In this document: positions 43,924-56,899 of the stretch, piece by piece
Layout: the number at the start of each line of letters is the position of its first letter
How positions within the stretch are numbered: position 1 is the stretch's first letter
DNA from: Gracilariopsis chorda
Lineage: Eukaryota; Rhodophyta; Florideophyceae; Gracilariales; Gracilariaceae
Assembly: GCA_003194525.1 (NCBI GenBank)
Contig: NBIV01000044.1
Location: 1 to 64,000 of the forward strand
Reading direction: 5' to 3'
DNA: 64,000 nucleotides
The notes under the pieces: generated by a model
What the model was told of the DNA's origin: nothing
Databases searched by the model: none
The model's input: only the letters and a program-made list of their open reading frames with translations
Made by a program: the position numbers and the translations under genes

Positions 43924-46900
43924 TCAATCCATGGTTGATGCATTGGGCTTCTTGCAGGGAGGTGTCAGCACTCGGAGGCGATTGTGAGGTTGCCTAAAGC
44001 GTTCCCTATGAAACGATTTCGTAAGTATATCCACTAGCATATCTTTTGTTGGAATGCGATGGAGTTGCATGGGTTTCTCTGTTGGGAAGTGCTGCAAATA
44101 GAGATGAAGGATTTCCAAATGTTTTCACTGTTTTGTCGGAGCTTGATTTTCGGCGATGAGGACGTTGGAGGAAATGTCCATGTAACGAGCTATAGGAGAC
44201 TTGTTTTGAATACGTAACACTTCGAGAAGTCTACGGATCCACTGCGTGTGTTTAGGGGCAAAGGTTGCCGAGATATACTTGGCTTCAGTTATTGAGAGTG
44301 CCACAATGCTCTGTTCCTCGAAACACCAGGAGCTTGAAGCTGGTCCAAAGCAGTGCACATTAAGGGAGATAGTCTTCTGGTTTTTGCCATTCGCATAGTC
44401 CACATCACTGTAAGTATGCAGCGCAGAGTGGTTGTATGGATGACTTGGGGTCCTTGTGGTGTAGAAAAGTGCAAGGGATTTGGTTCTCTGGAAGTATAGA
44501 AGAAGAGTCTTCAGTGCCTGCCAATGATGTGTTTGGGGATCTTTTATGTGCTCGTCCAGTCTTTTGGTGATGTTGGTGATCTTGGGTGTGGTCTGTTATG
44601 TATCTGATCTCTCTTAGTATTTGGCGGAACGCAGTGGCTGGGCTGGTTGTAACGATGGTGGAGTTGCTTCCTGATCCAGCGTAGTGGTGTGGGCGTATGG
44701 TGTTTGGGTGGCGTTGCAGTCGGTCAGGCTGTCTGATTCAGGAGGTCCCTATGACAGCAGGGTGGGAGATGTAGACGCTGCCTGTGTGGGTGTAGGGATT
44801 GGTCCGGTTAAGAAAGCGAATGGATGGTCCCAATTGCTTGATTTGATACTTGTCAGTCATGCCGGTGTATAGTTCATCGATTAGTTGCTGTTTAGAATCT
44901 AGGACAAGAAAATCGTCAATCGTCGCATTGATGATTATGAATCTGTTCTTCGTGATTTTGATATATAAGCAGGGAGGATGTTCCAAAACGACGTAGTGCG
45001 CGGATACGAAATTTTTGAGACCTCGATTGTAGCAGTAGGCCGTGAGGCGTGACCCTTATAAATTACCTTTTACTTCGCCGTACTGTATGTTGTGTTTGAG
45101 GGTTCCCTTGAAGAATGGCAGCTGTTTAACATATACTAGGTTTTCATAATCGTACTACACGTGAAGGTACGCAGACGTTATGGCAAATTGTTGCAATGGC
45201 ATCTTGCGTTGAGCGTTTGTGCGAATAGTAGTCACCAGGTGGTGCTGTGGGCCGTATGAATGGTCGTTTGGGATTAACGTAAAGACCGGACTTCATAAAA
45301 CCCCCCACATATTGCATCCTAATTTTTGTTGTGAACTGGTGCCGTCGGTTTCTCTTTTGTACCTGTATAGCATTACCAGCGCTATAATCATGTCTGGGGG
45401 TAGAATAAAGTCTGTGGATAGCTATTGAATGCAATGGTAGGCATCTAGGTTGTGGAGTAGTTCGTCGTGCGCAGTCGCAGTCTGCCAGTCGGATGCATTG
45501 GGATGGTGACGAGCCGATGCCACGTTGGCTGAAACGGAAGGGCTGATGTCGATGGCTGTGGGTGTGGTTCGGCTCCGGGTTGTGATGTGGTAAGCTTGGG
45601 TAGTGGCTGCCACTGGGTCCTTGTGTTTGTGATTGGGTGTAAAGTTTTGTAACCTTATGCGTTGGTATTGAATTGTACTAAGGTTGAGAACTAAGACATG
45701 AGTACGGCTGTCTCTGTATATGTACCCAGCAGGATTAGCTCGGTGTCAGAGTTTCTTCTTGGGTGCATATACGGGAAGGGTACCGATGTGTCCAAATATA
45801 TAGAGGCGCTTGATTGCCAGTTGTTGATTATGCAATTTTTGATATGGAGAAGTGTGAATGGCGGAGTGTTGAAGCATTTTTTACTTTAAAATTGCGTCAC
45901 GAGCTGCATCCTCGCAGTATGAGTCATCTAAACAGGAGGTGTCGCGATTGCCACGGACTGTGTTCATGATTGTTCGATGGACTCTTTCCACTATGAAATT
46001 TTCTTGAGCCTTATGCGGGGTACGGATATGAAGGGTGAAATTGTGTTTGTGGTATATGACTTGTATTGTTGCTGAGGTGTACCCTTCGAAATGGTCACTA
46101 GGGAAATCCGTGAGTGCGACATTCATTCGTTGTTGTATATGCTATAGTGTTATGTCATTGTAATGTGAAACCTCTTTGCGGTGTGGGGGGAAGTGAGCGA
46201 ATGCAAATCTCCTTATTGTGCATATCAAGATGAGCAGGTGATTGTCGCCGTGCCCTGAGGTGGGCTTGATGGGAGCACATGTGTCTGAACTGATTTATGT
46301 CCTTCGTGAATATGGATGATGAGGGCGTGTATGAGGTGATGGGTGTGCTTTGGCCTGTCAGCAGGCACTACACGTCAGGGATCAGTCGTATGGGAGACCA
46401 TTTTGCATGCATGATATGGGTCATTGTTGCGTCATTAGTTTCAGATTTCGAAGCTGTGCGTGATTAAAGTTCAGGTGCCAGTTGTGTGCTTGAATCTGGA
46501 GGGTAGTGTTGCTCGGATGACGGTTTGGTTTGCTCAGATCTTGAAAAGACCGTGTGCTGTTGGGCGTTGAGTTGACCATGGCCTTCTGAGTGATGTTGAT
46601 GGGAGGTGTACGCGCTACATTATGCGTGGAGCGGGGTAGGGAAAGGGGGGGACTGAGTGAGTCGAACTCGGATTTTATTGTTTATATGCTATTGTTCACA
46701 CAGTATATGCTGCGCTGCGTCCTAGCATAGTGTCTGTGCGTTCATAATGATTACGGTTCCATGTTGCTCGTGGAAGTAGTGTTGGTGGTATTGAGCTGGT
46801 TTTGAAAATATAGTCATAACGAGTTGTGAAATACACCAGTCAATAGCGACTTGCCAGATCAAAGAATGAGGGTAGGTTCTTGTGCAGGTTCCTCTGGGTC

Positions 46901-48300
46901 AATGCATACGTGCTAATGTTTCTTACTTTCATGTGAGCGGATTTGCACCAGCCCATAGTGACCACATGGGCTCGTCTCATTGAGAGCGACTTGCGTTAGT
47001 TAGGGGTTTCGAATCAATGACATGGTGTACATGTGGTTGATTATGTGTGTAGGGTGAGCAGTGTTATTCAATATAAACCTACCGTTGTTATCAGTATGAA
47101 CGTCGAAGAGTATGTCCGCCAAGGATGGGAGAGTGGCAGTGTATGTGTGGTCATGGTCGGGAGTGGCATGTGGCATGGAAGGGGTGGGTAGGAATAGGTC
47201 GGGAAAGCGTTTTGTAAGGGAGTGAACATAGCTTGTGGTTTCACTTTGGAGCATTTGGTATGTCATGGATCTTGGCACGTTGTTTTCGGGGCAGGCTCAT
47301 CCGAATGCGATATGTAATTGACATGGATAGTGTGGTAAGATTCTTGGTTGTTGATACTAAGTTAGTCAGTATTTTAATTGAGTTTTGTTGTAATGGCTTG
47401 CTGCCACGCCGTAGTTCTCGGTAAAGCTTGATGTTCTGGGAATCGAAGAGGTTGCCGTGATCAGCGGCTGTAATAGGTTATCGAATTTCTTGATGGTTCT
47501 TCTAAAGTTCTTTATCGTAGTCAGTTTGTTTCCAAGCATGACTTTGATAGTTGTGGAGATGGTGGTATTGTTTCCGAGGGCAACAATGAGGAAATTTATG
47601 GTTATGCTCTCATCTGTCATGTCTGGATATTGAGCGCCTATCATTTTCTGACGTATGACTGTGTGCTGCTTGATCTACTCGTCGATGGTGGTGGCAGCGT
47701 TAAAGGTTATGCTCTCTGCTTCCGTTTTGAGGAATGGGTGAACCTCTTTGAACTAATGGGTGATGTAACTGACAATCTTTTGTAAAAGATCTTGTGAATT
47801 TGTGCGCTATAATAGGACAATCAATAGGACTAAGATTTTGGATAGCACACTGCTAAGCTCTGCGGGTAGTCACAGATTCTTATTACTGTAGTGCTGTTGG
47901 ACGGCTTTTGTTGCGAATGGTGTTCGCAGATTTTGTTCAAGGTGTTCAATGGCTTGGATGGTCGCTGCATATGTTCGCACGGCGAGGTACTGAGGTGCAT
48001 AGTTAGACACATTGAAGTCGGATATACGGTGAATTTTGTCTCTTTCCGTCGGTGTAAGTGCTGGGCTGTGTATAAATGGAAAAGACGTTTCGCTTTGTGA
48101 TGGATAGAGGTGACTGTGTTGTGTGTTATCCTGGGGAATGTGTTTGTCGTTTGCGGTTTGTATGGCATTTGTGTATAGATCGATAATGTAGCGGTCTTGG
48201 TGAAGAGCCTGTTCTTGTCGGGGGGTGACGATCGTAGTCCGTTCTAAGGGAGGGGAAGGGAAAGGGAAAAGGTGGATGCTACGAGGCTGTCAGTTGTCGC
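43924..48300 (-). mobile_element. Decayed Ty1/Copia retrotransposon
   Basis: Minus-strand order from right to left: a gag-like segment (47.4-47.65 kb; ITINFLIVALGNN..., UBN2-like), integrase fragments (45.9-46.1 kb; HIRTPHKAQENFIVERVHRTIMN), reverse transcriptase pieces (44.74-45.4 kb; LYIKITKNRFIIINATIDDFLV, with TDKYQIKQLGP), and RNase H (43.92-44.40 kb; SIVALSITEAKYISA, then HRIPTKDMLVDILTKSF). Gag-integrase-RT-RNase H is the Copia order. It is heavily broken (well over ten interruptions) and old. LTRs were not identified. Confidence 0.75.
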
Positions 48301-48837
48301 GTGAGGCTTATAATATGTGATTCAAAGGTCCTGGCTTTCGTTTAACTGGTTCTACTGCTACCTTCCCATATCTGATTTTCACTGTAGGCCTGTTTGACTG
48401 TTGGAAAAGGGGGAGGGTTGACCAAGTTGGGCACGCACGGAATCACGTCTCAGTGGCGTGATGCTTTTTCGCAGACGTTATGTCTAGATACGATATTATA
48501 GTATGGTTACAGTTCACGAAAATAAAAACCCGACACCTATTGCATACTACCCGACTGCGCCATAGCTTGCCCAATTGATCATTATTGTCCATCCAGTAAG
48601 AGCTCCATATTCGCTCACTAACGTCATGTGCCTGTATATACAAAAACTCATTCATTTCCTATACAAACGGCACCTTACCATAAAAAGCGCGAGCAGGTGG
48701 GCAAAAACCAAACGCTAACAAATTAATGTTCTTGAAGTTGCCGCCAAACTAACGATATTTTAGCTCCTAAACTCTTTAAAAATGCTCAAAAACAAGTTAC
48801 TGCATCACCTAAACTCCTCAAAAACGTTGCATCTTCA
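48301..48837. other. Intergenic, nothing recognised
   Basis: Lies between the Copia relic and a Tc1-like relic; no gene or repeat end was identified. Confidence 0.4.
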
Positions 48838-49849
48838 TTGTCAATGGTATCAACAGGCCACCTATCTGACTTTGAGAAAGGTCAAATTCTCGCCCTGCAA
48901 AGCGAGCAAATACCACTTCGAACCATTGCAGAGAAGTTCAAAAAAGCGACATCAACTGTATCTCATTTTTCAGAGCGACATCGCAGCCAAACCAACACTG
49001 TAACATCCAAGAATGCGCTGAAGTTAGTAGAGAGCAGTAAACAGCTTCCTATTAGCCTGGCATTGACTGGAAACTATAGTGCTCATGCACTTAAAACTCA
49101 TCTGAATCTGAAGATTGGAGTTCGCCCAACTCAACAAAACTTACGAAATACACTCCACATAAAGCACCCAAAAGTTCTGAAGGGTCTACGAATGACCTCT
49201 ACACACTGCAAAAATCGACCGAGATGGGCGCGCAGGCATATACGTAAGGGTGATTTTTTCCGAATATAGGTGATTTTCTCCGATGAAGAAAAGTTTAATC
49301 TGGATGGTCCAGGTGGATTTGGCGTTCTACTGGCACGGTCTAAGGAAGAATGCTCGTAGGTTCTCTACGAGGCAAAACGGTGGTGGTTTTGTCATGGTTT
49401 ATGGTGCTATATCTGTTTATGATGTTTCCAACTTGATATTTATTGATGGAAAGCAGAATGCAGAGAAATAATGTAAGACTTTAAAAGATGGTTCAATGCA
49501 ATTTGAGGCAGAATGTTTTGGAGAATCCCATCCGTGTATTTTTCGGCAGGATAATGCTTCTTTACACACTGCTAACTCAACCCATTTTTGACTCTTAGAG
49601 AATAATGCGTGGACGTTGCCGTGAACGGCAAAGTCCCCAGATCTAAATGATATTGAAACTGTCTGGAGAGAGATGGTCAGGAAGGTGTATTGTGGCTATA
49701 AACAGTTCGAGACTACTGATGAACGCAATCCTACAATGGTCAAAGTCTGGGACGGTCTTTCGACTGATTACTTGGTCAAACTCTACAAAAGTCTGAAGCG
49801 TCGCCTTTTGGCTGTTATAGATGCCGAACGAGACGCCACAAGGTATTGA
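48838..49849 (+). pseudogene. Tc1/mariner-type transposase relic (copy 1)
   Basis: Begins with a helix-turn-helix (TGHLSDFEKGQILALQSEQ, RTIAEKFKKATSTVSHF) and a second DNA-binding part (IGVRPTQQNLRNTLHIK). The catalytic blocks follow: VIFSDEEKFNLDGPGG (first Asp), FRQDNASLHTAN (second Asp) and KSPDLNDIETVWREMVRK (Glu of the DDE triad). Ends YLVKLYKSLKRRLLAVIDA near 49,830. The first 143 residues are open; thereafter there are frame changes and stops (for example within ANSTHF* and at 49,269), so it is not functional. Terminal inverted repeats were not resolved. Confidence 0.85.
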
Positions 49850-50775
49850 TATTTTTGCGCTACTGGACGATCAATAAATGGTACCCGTTTATATTTTGAA
49901 GTCTGATGAAGGCATCTAGGATTGTTTTTTGAACGACGCGCTATTACTTTCAGTATGGCCAAAGTTCATGCATGCTTATACGAGAAAATGTAACGCACTT
50001 TTATATGAGATACTTCGTGGAAGGCTCGCCCTACGCTCTACGAACTATGGAACAGTACTGGTTTGCTTCTTTTCCTGTTTTGTGGACCGTTGCTTCATTG
50101 TAGTATCGCATGACTCAGCAAACAAGCGCATGCTGAAGTGGTAGAAAAAATGAATGGGGACTAAAGTACCCTTCCCGAAGGCCTTATTTTGGAGAATATG
50201 AAACTTGAGACGGTTTCCCGCCATGTTTGAGCAAATCGAAACAGCTTAAGCATTCACCTTGACCTCCAGCAACCCCTGGTAAGTCTGCACCTCCCGCCAT
50301 GTCTCCCCTTCTCAAGAATATGGCTGCCGTTGCAATCCCACCATTTCTTTCACACCTGCCAGTGCTCCCTCAGTTGCGGTAATCGTCCAATGTGTTCAAT
50401 CCCTACTTCCTTGATTTTCCCTCCATCCCCCCAATGTTTCTTTCTTTACAAACTCTTACATCCGCAATTCTTTGCATTCCGCCCCTTCTCTAATTCCTGC
50501 CAGCTACTCCATAGTTGCCAGTTGTCCTTACTGTCCCATGTCCTGTTCTTATAGATACTACGAACATTGCACCGTCTGCCCAACAACACACTACAGAAAT
50601 GCTTCTTTCTGCATCTCCAAACAAAGTACAGGCTCCCGCCATTGGTTTTCCCTCAACAAAACCAAGGGCTCCAAGGTTTATATCGTGAGAACTTGACGTA
50701 GTAATGCCGACTTGTATGCGGCGATAAGCTGCAGAATACAAGAAACGAACCAAATGCCACGCAACATAGTCCTAG
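49850..50775. other. Intergenic between two transposon relics
   Basis: No gene recognised. Pyrimidine-rich stretch at 50.3-50.6 kb. Confidence 0.4.
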
Positions 50776-53600
50776 AATCGTCAGAAAGCAGCTGTGCTTC
50801 TAAAAGAAGGCAATGCAGTTCCCGCCACAGGCCGTATGGAAAGAGTCTCGCGAAGCACAGTTCAAAGATCTCGCAGATTTATCAACAGAAACTATGACAA
50901 AACACTGCAACGATTGACAAGCCCGAATATCTGCGCCAGCCTTTACTCTAAAATCAGTAGAGAAGAGGCCGCAATGATCAGCAAACGACTAAAACTGGCA
51001 GCATCAAGAGAATTTGCAGTCGATTATTCTCAACTCAGGCATTTTATGTGCTTCACTGCTGCTGATGGGTGCCGTGGATTATAGAACGGTACTCCAAGCC
51101 TTGAAGTCATTCAAACGTACAAAGGGCATTGTCGTGCTATCTCTTTCAAGAAGATAGAGAATAAGGAACACGCTAAACTGGCCACAGGAAGTTTCTCTCA
51201 CATCGACACCTTCTTAGTGACAATTGATGAGATTCAGAAGCAAAACCCAGGCATATTGCTTGATGCAAACCGCGGCAGAACCTTAATGAAACTTCCGTCC
51301 ATTGTGCACTAGGAAAATGGCGAAAGGCTCTCACATCAAATGACAAAATTGGACGCCACGGCGGAGTGACGTCTACATATGGTACGAGCGAGTACATTAG
51401 GGCCGTAATTGCTGCATTTGCTGCGGGTTTTATGACCACTTCTTTCTTCATTTTTGCTGGAAAAAGAAAAAACCGAAACTAGGATGCACCTGTGACAGGA
51501 AATTTCTTGGCGTCCCGTTTGCAAATAATCAAGCGATTCACAGCGAAAGGGTGGTTCCCGCTTAATGGCTGTATCACAGTAACGGAAAATGGATCAATGG
51601 AGGGACCTGTGCTGGTAATGTTTTTCAACCACGTTAAACACATTGCAAGAAGAGCTTTAGACAACACGAAAGCCTTGCTATTATTTCTAGATGGACATTC
51701 GTTACGCAAACACCCAAAATGGATCAATTACTCCTCTTCAAGCGGAATGGAAGCTGTAATTAACGCTGCTGATACTTCCCACATAATAAAACTTGGTGAC
51801 CAACTCATCAACAAAAGTTTTCAAGAACTCATTCGAAAAATAAGGGAGCAATTCTTTCGCCAGGGATGCATGGATATGACGAAGGTAAACTTCAATGCCA
51901 CTCGTGAAGTTTACGTCTGGGAGCGAATCACTTCGAAAATTATTCAAGCATCGTTCAAGGCTACGCGAAACTTTCTATTCCAGCGCATCTTTGCTTAAAA
52001 AGTACAAAAAGAAGAAAGACGAACAAAATGAGCGCATTAAGGTAGAAGAAGACCGAATCATGAACGCAACTGTAACTTCACATCTTGTATCTGTTTGCAA
52101 AACGCATAGCGAGCAAGAGGTCTTTAAAAAAGTAATGAACATAATTGGCGAGAATTGCAGGGTGTCAACGAAAGGACAGAACATCCAAACCATTCTGGAG
52201 AAGGACGAGACGTTTTTGTAGTGCAATGCCCGGAAGTGGGAGTGCACCGAAATAAGTTTGGGATCTTTCCTCGTTAGAGGTGAGCCCAGTTGGGTAGAGC
52301 CCTCCCAGGAGGGGCACGACTATGTCGGGTTGTAAGGCCGAGGCCACCGGTCGCGATTTGCGCAGGGAGGTTGAGGCAAGAATCGGGTATCCGCGAGAGC
52401 GGTGTATGGGGGTGGTCGTTCTCTAGAGAGGTGAGGTTTCCACGTTAGTGGCACGCGCGAACACGAGCCGTGGGTAGAGGGAAAGCCACCCTGTAAAGGG
52501 GAAAATAAGGGGGAGCTGAGTCACGAGTGTCGTGACGAAGACTAACGGCAGTGCTGGCAAATAAACCTTATACAAGGCTAAAACCAAGACAGCTGGAATG
52601 ACAATCCGAATACTCGGGTTCTTTAGATAGGCAAGGGGGTTAGACTTCCCGTATGCGACGGTGCTTCCCTCCAAAGAGGAGTAGAGAACACGGGAAGGCG
52701 GTGAAGTCTAGAGCCAATTCCCCAGGTTGGAGTCCCTTGTTGGGGAAGGTTTACTGGTGCGACGGCAATCCCCCGGCGCACTAAGTACTAACCATCCCAG
52801 ACATGGCTGTAAAAATAATAAACAGAATTAACTAAATTACTCCACTTTGGTGGTTCATGCCCACTACTGTGGCTAACCGCCAATTGACTCTTCCGTTTCC
52901 CATGTGTCAAATTTACTATTAGTGGTCGTAGTTCATGCAATGACTACATTACCGAAACATTCGGGAAATCAACCAAATACCAAGAATCCCTCTCTGAGGG
53001 CATTTCAATTCAGTTTTATATCATTTTTATGGACGAGATTAATAGATGGATGCAAAAGGTGGGTGGAGATCAATGGTCAGAAAGTAGGTGAACGATATTT
53101 GTATAATAATAGCGAGCCGGCTGGATGGGTAGCACACGGTGAAGAACTACACCAAAGAAAGCAAGCTTAAGAAGAAGAACTTTTTGTAGAAAGTGAGACA
53201 CTGGACGCAGTAGTGAGGAAGGCGTTGGCAGGAATAAAATTACATGAGATTGCAGAGGTAGATAGTCGGATCAGTGAAAAATAAAAAAGAAGATCGTCAC
53301 GTTTAAAAGCTTGCTGAGCGCGAAAATCGTCGAGTCGAAACATGTAAACGACGTTAGGCGAGAAATAAAACTACTGAGAAGAGAAAGCGCATGAAAGAAA
53401 AATGAAGAAGTGCTCGTGAGCTGGGCCAAAAGTTTGCGTATATACAACATTCGGAAAGTTTGAGCGCACAAAGTGGTACCAAGGGAAAGCCAACGTCCGT
53501 GTTTGTGTTTAAGTCTGCCTCTTAACAGATGTTGGAGATTGTGAACGATGCGGTAGAGGTAGGGTGCGCAGCGCGCTCCGGAGCTCAGAAATATCATCTT
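50776..53600 (+). pseudogene. Pogo/Tigger-like transposase relic (copy 2), split by a solo LTR
   Basis: Starts with a psq-type helix-turn-helix (QKAAVLLKEGNAVPATGRM, SRSTVQRSRRFINR). The DDE_1 core at 51,492-51,998 is open and contains ITVTENGSMEGPVLVM, ALLLFLDGHSLRKHPKW and ADTSHIIKLGDQLINKSFQE, aligning with copy 1. A basic, coiled-coil-like tail starts at about 51,990, is cut by the solo LTR at 52,217, and probably continues after 53,013 as Lys/Arg-rich sequence (KEDRHV, RENRRVETCKRR, KEKRKRMKEK). Frame changes and stops occur between 51,085 and 51,490 and in the tail. Confidence 0.78.
52217..53012 (-). repeat. Solo LTR inside pogo-like copy 2
   Basis: 796 bp in minus orientation (plus strand reads TGTAGTGCAATGCC to TTCAATTCA). 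Flanked by the duplication GTTTT at 52,212-52,216 and 53,013-53,017. It is the most diverged of the four LTRs of this family in the window. Confidence 0.88.
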
Positions 53601-54081
53601 AGGGCTCCTGAAGGGGTTTTACGGTGATTGAAGCGTTTATGGAGGTAGAAAGTGTCAGTTAAATGTTATTGGCTCTTAATGTGCATTATTATAATCACCT
53701 CTTTAAGTTGATTGTGTGGGAGCAATTTTTAGATTGCTTTGAGAGATATAAAATGAATTTGAACTTAGTTTATCGTTAGACGGCCCAAGGCTAGCCTTTA
53801 AGAAGAGTAACTTGGAAGAACAGCGCAATCGGGCAGGAGAAGGCTAGCGATTACTAATCCTTAACCTCTTTGAAAGGTTGTGACGGCTGAACGCTTTGCC
53901 TAAATATCATAAATGCAAAATCTATGCTACAGTCCGCGCAAAATCATTAAATACACGCAGCACTCTTAAAAATTCTGCACTTTTCTCTCCGTTTGAGGCC
54001 ATGTAGCCTTTGCCAATGGAGAGCTTATTTAATGATAAACGAATCTTCTAGCTCACCACTTTGTACGTGGTAGATTGTCAC
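53601..54081. other. AT-rich intergenic
   Basis: No gene recognised; 3' flank of the pogo-like relic. Confidence 0.4.
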
Positions 54082-54144
54082 TTTACTGACGTGCAACGCC
54101 CTCAGGGAGGGATTCTTGGTACTTGATTGTTTTCCCGATATTAT

Positions 54145-54952
54145 TGTGGTGCAATGCCCCAAAGGGGAAAAACACCGAAAGATGTCCGGGATCTTCCTCT
54201 CACGAGGTGAACCCAGTTTGGTAGAGCCCTCCCAGAGGTGTCACGGCGAAGCCGGTTTGTAAGACCAGGGACACCTGTCGCGACTCGCGCAGGGAGGTGA
54301 AGGCGAAGAATCGGTATCCGCGTGAGCGGGGTGTGATCCTCAGTAGAGGTATGTTTCCACGTAAGTGGGGGTGTGTGAGCGGATGCGCACACGAGGGCCG
54401 CGGGTAGCGGGAGGTGCTACCCTGAAAAGGGGAAAGAGGAAGGACGAAGTGGGTCGCGAGAGCGACGAGTAGATACGGCAATGCCGGTGGACAGGACTCC
54501 CTATACAGGGCGAAACACCAATATGATTGGAATAATTAGTACTCCCAATGATGGGTCTCCTTTAGATGTGCAAGGGCGGTGAACTTCCGTACACTACGGT
54601 GCTTCCCTCCAAGGAGGAGTTGAGAACACGCGGAGGCGGTAAAGCTCAGAGCCAATTCCCCAGGTTGGGGTCCCTTGTTCGGGAAGGTTTACTGGTGCGA
54701 CGGCAGTGCGCCGTCGCACTAAGTACTAGCTTCCCAGAAATGGGTGTGAAAATAATAATTAAAATTAACTAAAATACTCCACATTCTGTGGCAACATCCA
54801 CTACTGTGGCCAACCGCCAATTGACCCAAAACCGTGTCCCACGTGTCCATACCCACCATTGTGGGGCGTAGTTCATATACACACTACACAACCGATAATA
54901 TCGGGAAAGCGTTCAAGTACCCAGAATCCCTCCCTGAGGGCGTTGCACTTCA
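54145..54952 (-). repeat. Solo LTR (inner), inserted in the outer solo LTR
   Basis: 808 bp, inverted relative to its host LTR, flanked by ATTAT at 54,140-54,144 and 54,953-54,957. Together with the outer copy this creates a large inverted repeat. Confidence 0.92.
54695..54719. other. Perfect stem-loop in the solo LTR
   Basis: GTGCGACGGC (54,695-54,704), loop AGTGC, GCCGTCGCAC (54,710-54,719). The related copies at 35,863-35,887 and about 55,133 keep the stem with one mismatch or wobble. It is the positional counterpart of the GGCGGC/GCCGCC stem in element 1. Confidence 0.75.
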
Positions 54953-55915
54953 ATTATCGGTTGTGTAGTGTGTATATGAACTACGCCCCAAAATGGCGGA
55001 TATGGACACGTGGGACACGGTTTTGGGTCAATTGGCGGTTGGCCACAGTAGTGGATGTTGCCACGGAATGTGGAGTATTTTAGTTGATTTTACTTATTAT
55101 TTTCACACCCATTTCTGGGAAGCTAGTACTTAGTGTGACGGCGCACTGCCGTCGCACCAGTAAAGCTTCCCCAACAAGGGACCCCAACCTGGGGAATTGG
55201 CTCTAGTTGTTACCGCTTGCGTGCGTGCTCTACTCCTCCTTGGAGGGAAACGCCGTGAACCACGGGACATCTAACCCCCTTGCACATCTAAAAGGACCCA
55301 TCACTGGGAGTCATATTATTCGAATTGAATTGGTGTTTCGCCCTGTATAGGGATATTGTTACCGGCATCGCCGTTCGTCCCCGTCGCTCTCGCGACTCAC
55401 TTCGTCCTCTCTTCCTCCTCTTCGCCCTTCCTTTTTCCCCTTTTTAGGGTAGCACCTCCCGCTATCCGCAGCCCTCGTGAGCGCATCCGCTCACACACCC
55501 CCACTTATGTGGAAACCTACCTCTGGCGAGGACGCATTCCTGCTTTTGCGGATACCGATTCTTGTCCTAAACCCTCTTGCGCTAGTCGCGAAGGGTGGCA
55601 TCGGTCTTACAAACTGGCTCCGCCGTGCCACCCCTAGAGGGGCTCTACCAAACTGGGTTCACCTCCACGGAGGAACGATCCCGAACGTCTTTCGGTGTTT
55701 CTCCCCTTTGAGGCGTTGCACCACATTTACCAACATAAGAAACTTGTTTAAACACTAGTAAACAGTATTAAATACACTAAAAAAACTAAATACACTTCCA
55801 AAATAACCGCGCCATATTCAAACCAGCTTAACCGTTCCTTAGATGTTTACCATGATGAATTAAACAGTTCTTTGCCATAATTTGGCGACTTACTCCCAAC
55901 CTTTTGGCAAACGAA

Positions 55916-56899
55916 ACATAGGTAAAGGCCCTCGTCTTTCTGATTTGAACTCAGCCAGATTCATGGTCTGAGAAGTGGACGAATGTCTCTTCTACAAATT
56001 CCTGACAATATTAACCGCTTTCTAGGAGCATTACAAGCAGCAATTACATGAAAAAAGTATCTAAACTGCATCCAAAGGCCTAGAAGAAGTCCAAAATGTT
56101 AGTGCAAATGAACATTAGTACGGGATGCCTCTAAAAGAATTAAATCTGCTTCTCAATGAAAATCTTCGCTCAACTTACCCATCAGGATGCAAAGAGTTCA
56201 CCAATTCCTATCGAAGTGTGAATACCTTTAATACACTAAAATGGAAACTGGTCTAATAATGACTCAGAGCATAAAACTGCACATAGAGCATACGAAAGTT
56301 ATAATATAAGTCATGGAGACTATTTATGGTCCTAGGTAATTTTCAGCGATAAATTTAAGATTCATCTGGATGATACGGATGGATTCGCATACTCTTGGCA
56401 TGATATTCGGAAGAAACCTGAACAATGTTCTAAATATTTAAGTGGAGGAGATGTTTTATGATATGGGGAGCAGGATCTTTTTCTGGATCCTGTTATTTGG
56501 TTTTAACTACTGGAAATCAGAATTGTACAAAGTACTGTGAGAGAATAAAGTTTATTTTACTATCATGGGTAGTTAATGTCTTTGGAAAAAGAACAACTTA
56601 GCACTTTCAGCAGGATAATGCTTCCAAAAATAATTCTATATAGAAAGAGAACTGGCTGCGTTCGAAGAATATATACGTTCTATTTTAGCCTGCAAAATCT
56701 CCAGATTTGAATATTATTGAAAATGTATGGTCATTTATGGCTTAGCGTGCTTATGCACGTAGAAAGCTGTAAAATGATAAAACTGAGCTTGAGGATGCTA
56801 TCAATACTGTATGGGAAAATATAGCTGGGGAATAACTTCAATAACTGTGCAGGTCTATAACAAGAAGGCTCTCGCTGCTATGGATAAAAAAGGTGGATG
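55916..56899 (+). pseudogene. Tc1/mariner-type transposase relic (copy 2)
   Basis: Begins GKGPRLSDLNSARFMV (N-terminal helix-turn-helix remnant). Then come DKFKIHLDDTDGFAYSWHDI (first catalytic region), FQQDNASKNN (second Asp), and PAKSPDLNIIENVWSFMA (Glu of the triad), followed by ELEDAINTVWENIAGE and ITRRLSAAMDKKGG. Many stops and frame changes occur. It is a different, older copy than the one at 48.8 kb. Confidence 0.75.

Larger units (their letters stand above)
54087..55725 (+). repeat. Solo LTR (outer), split by a second solo LTR
   Basis: Starts TGACGTGCAACGCC and ends GGCGTTGCACCACA, flanked by TTTAC at 54,082-54,086 and 55,726-55,730. After removing the inner insertion (54,145-54,952 and one copy of its duplication) it is about 826 bp, the same as the copy at 35,630. 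Confidence 0.92.
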
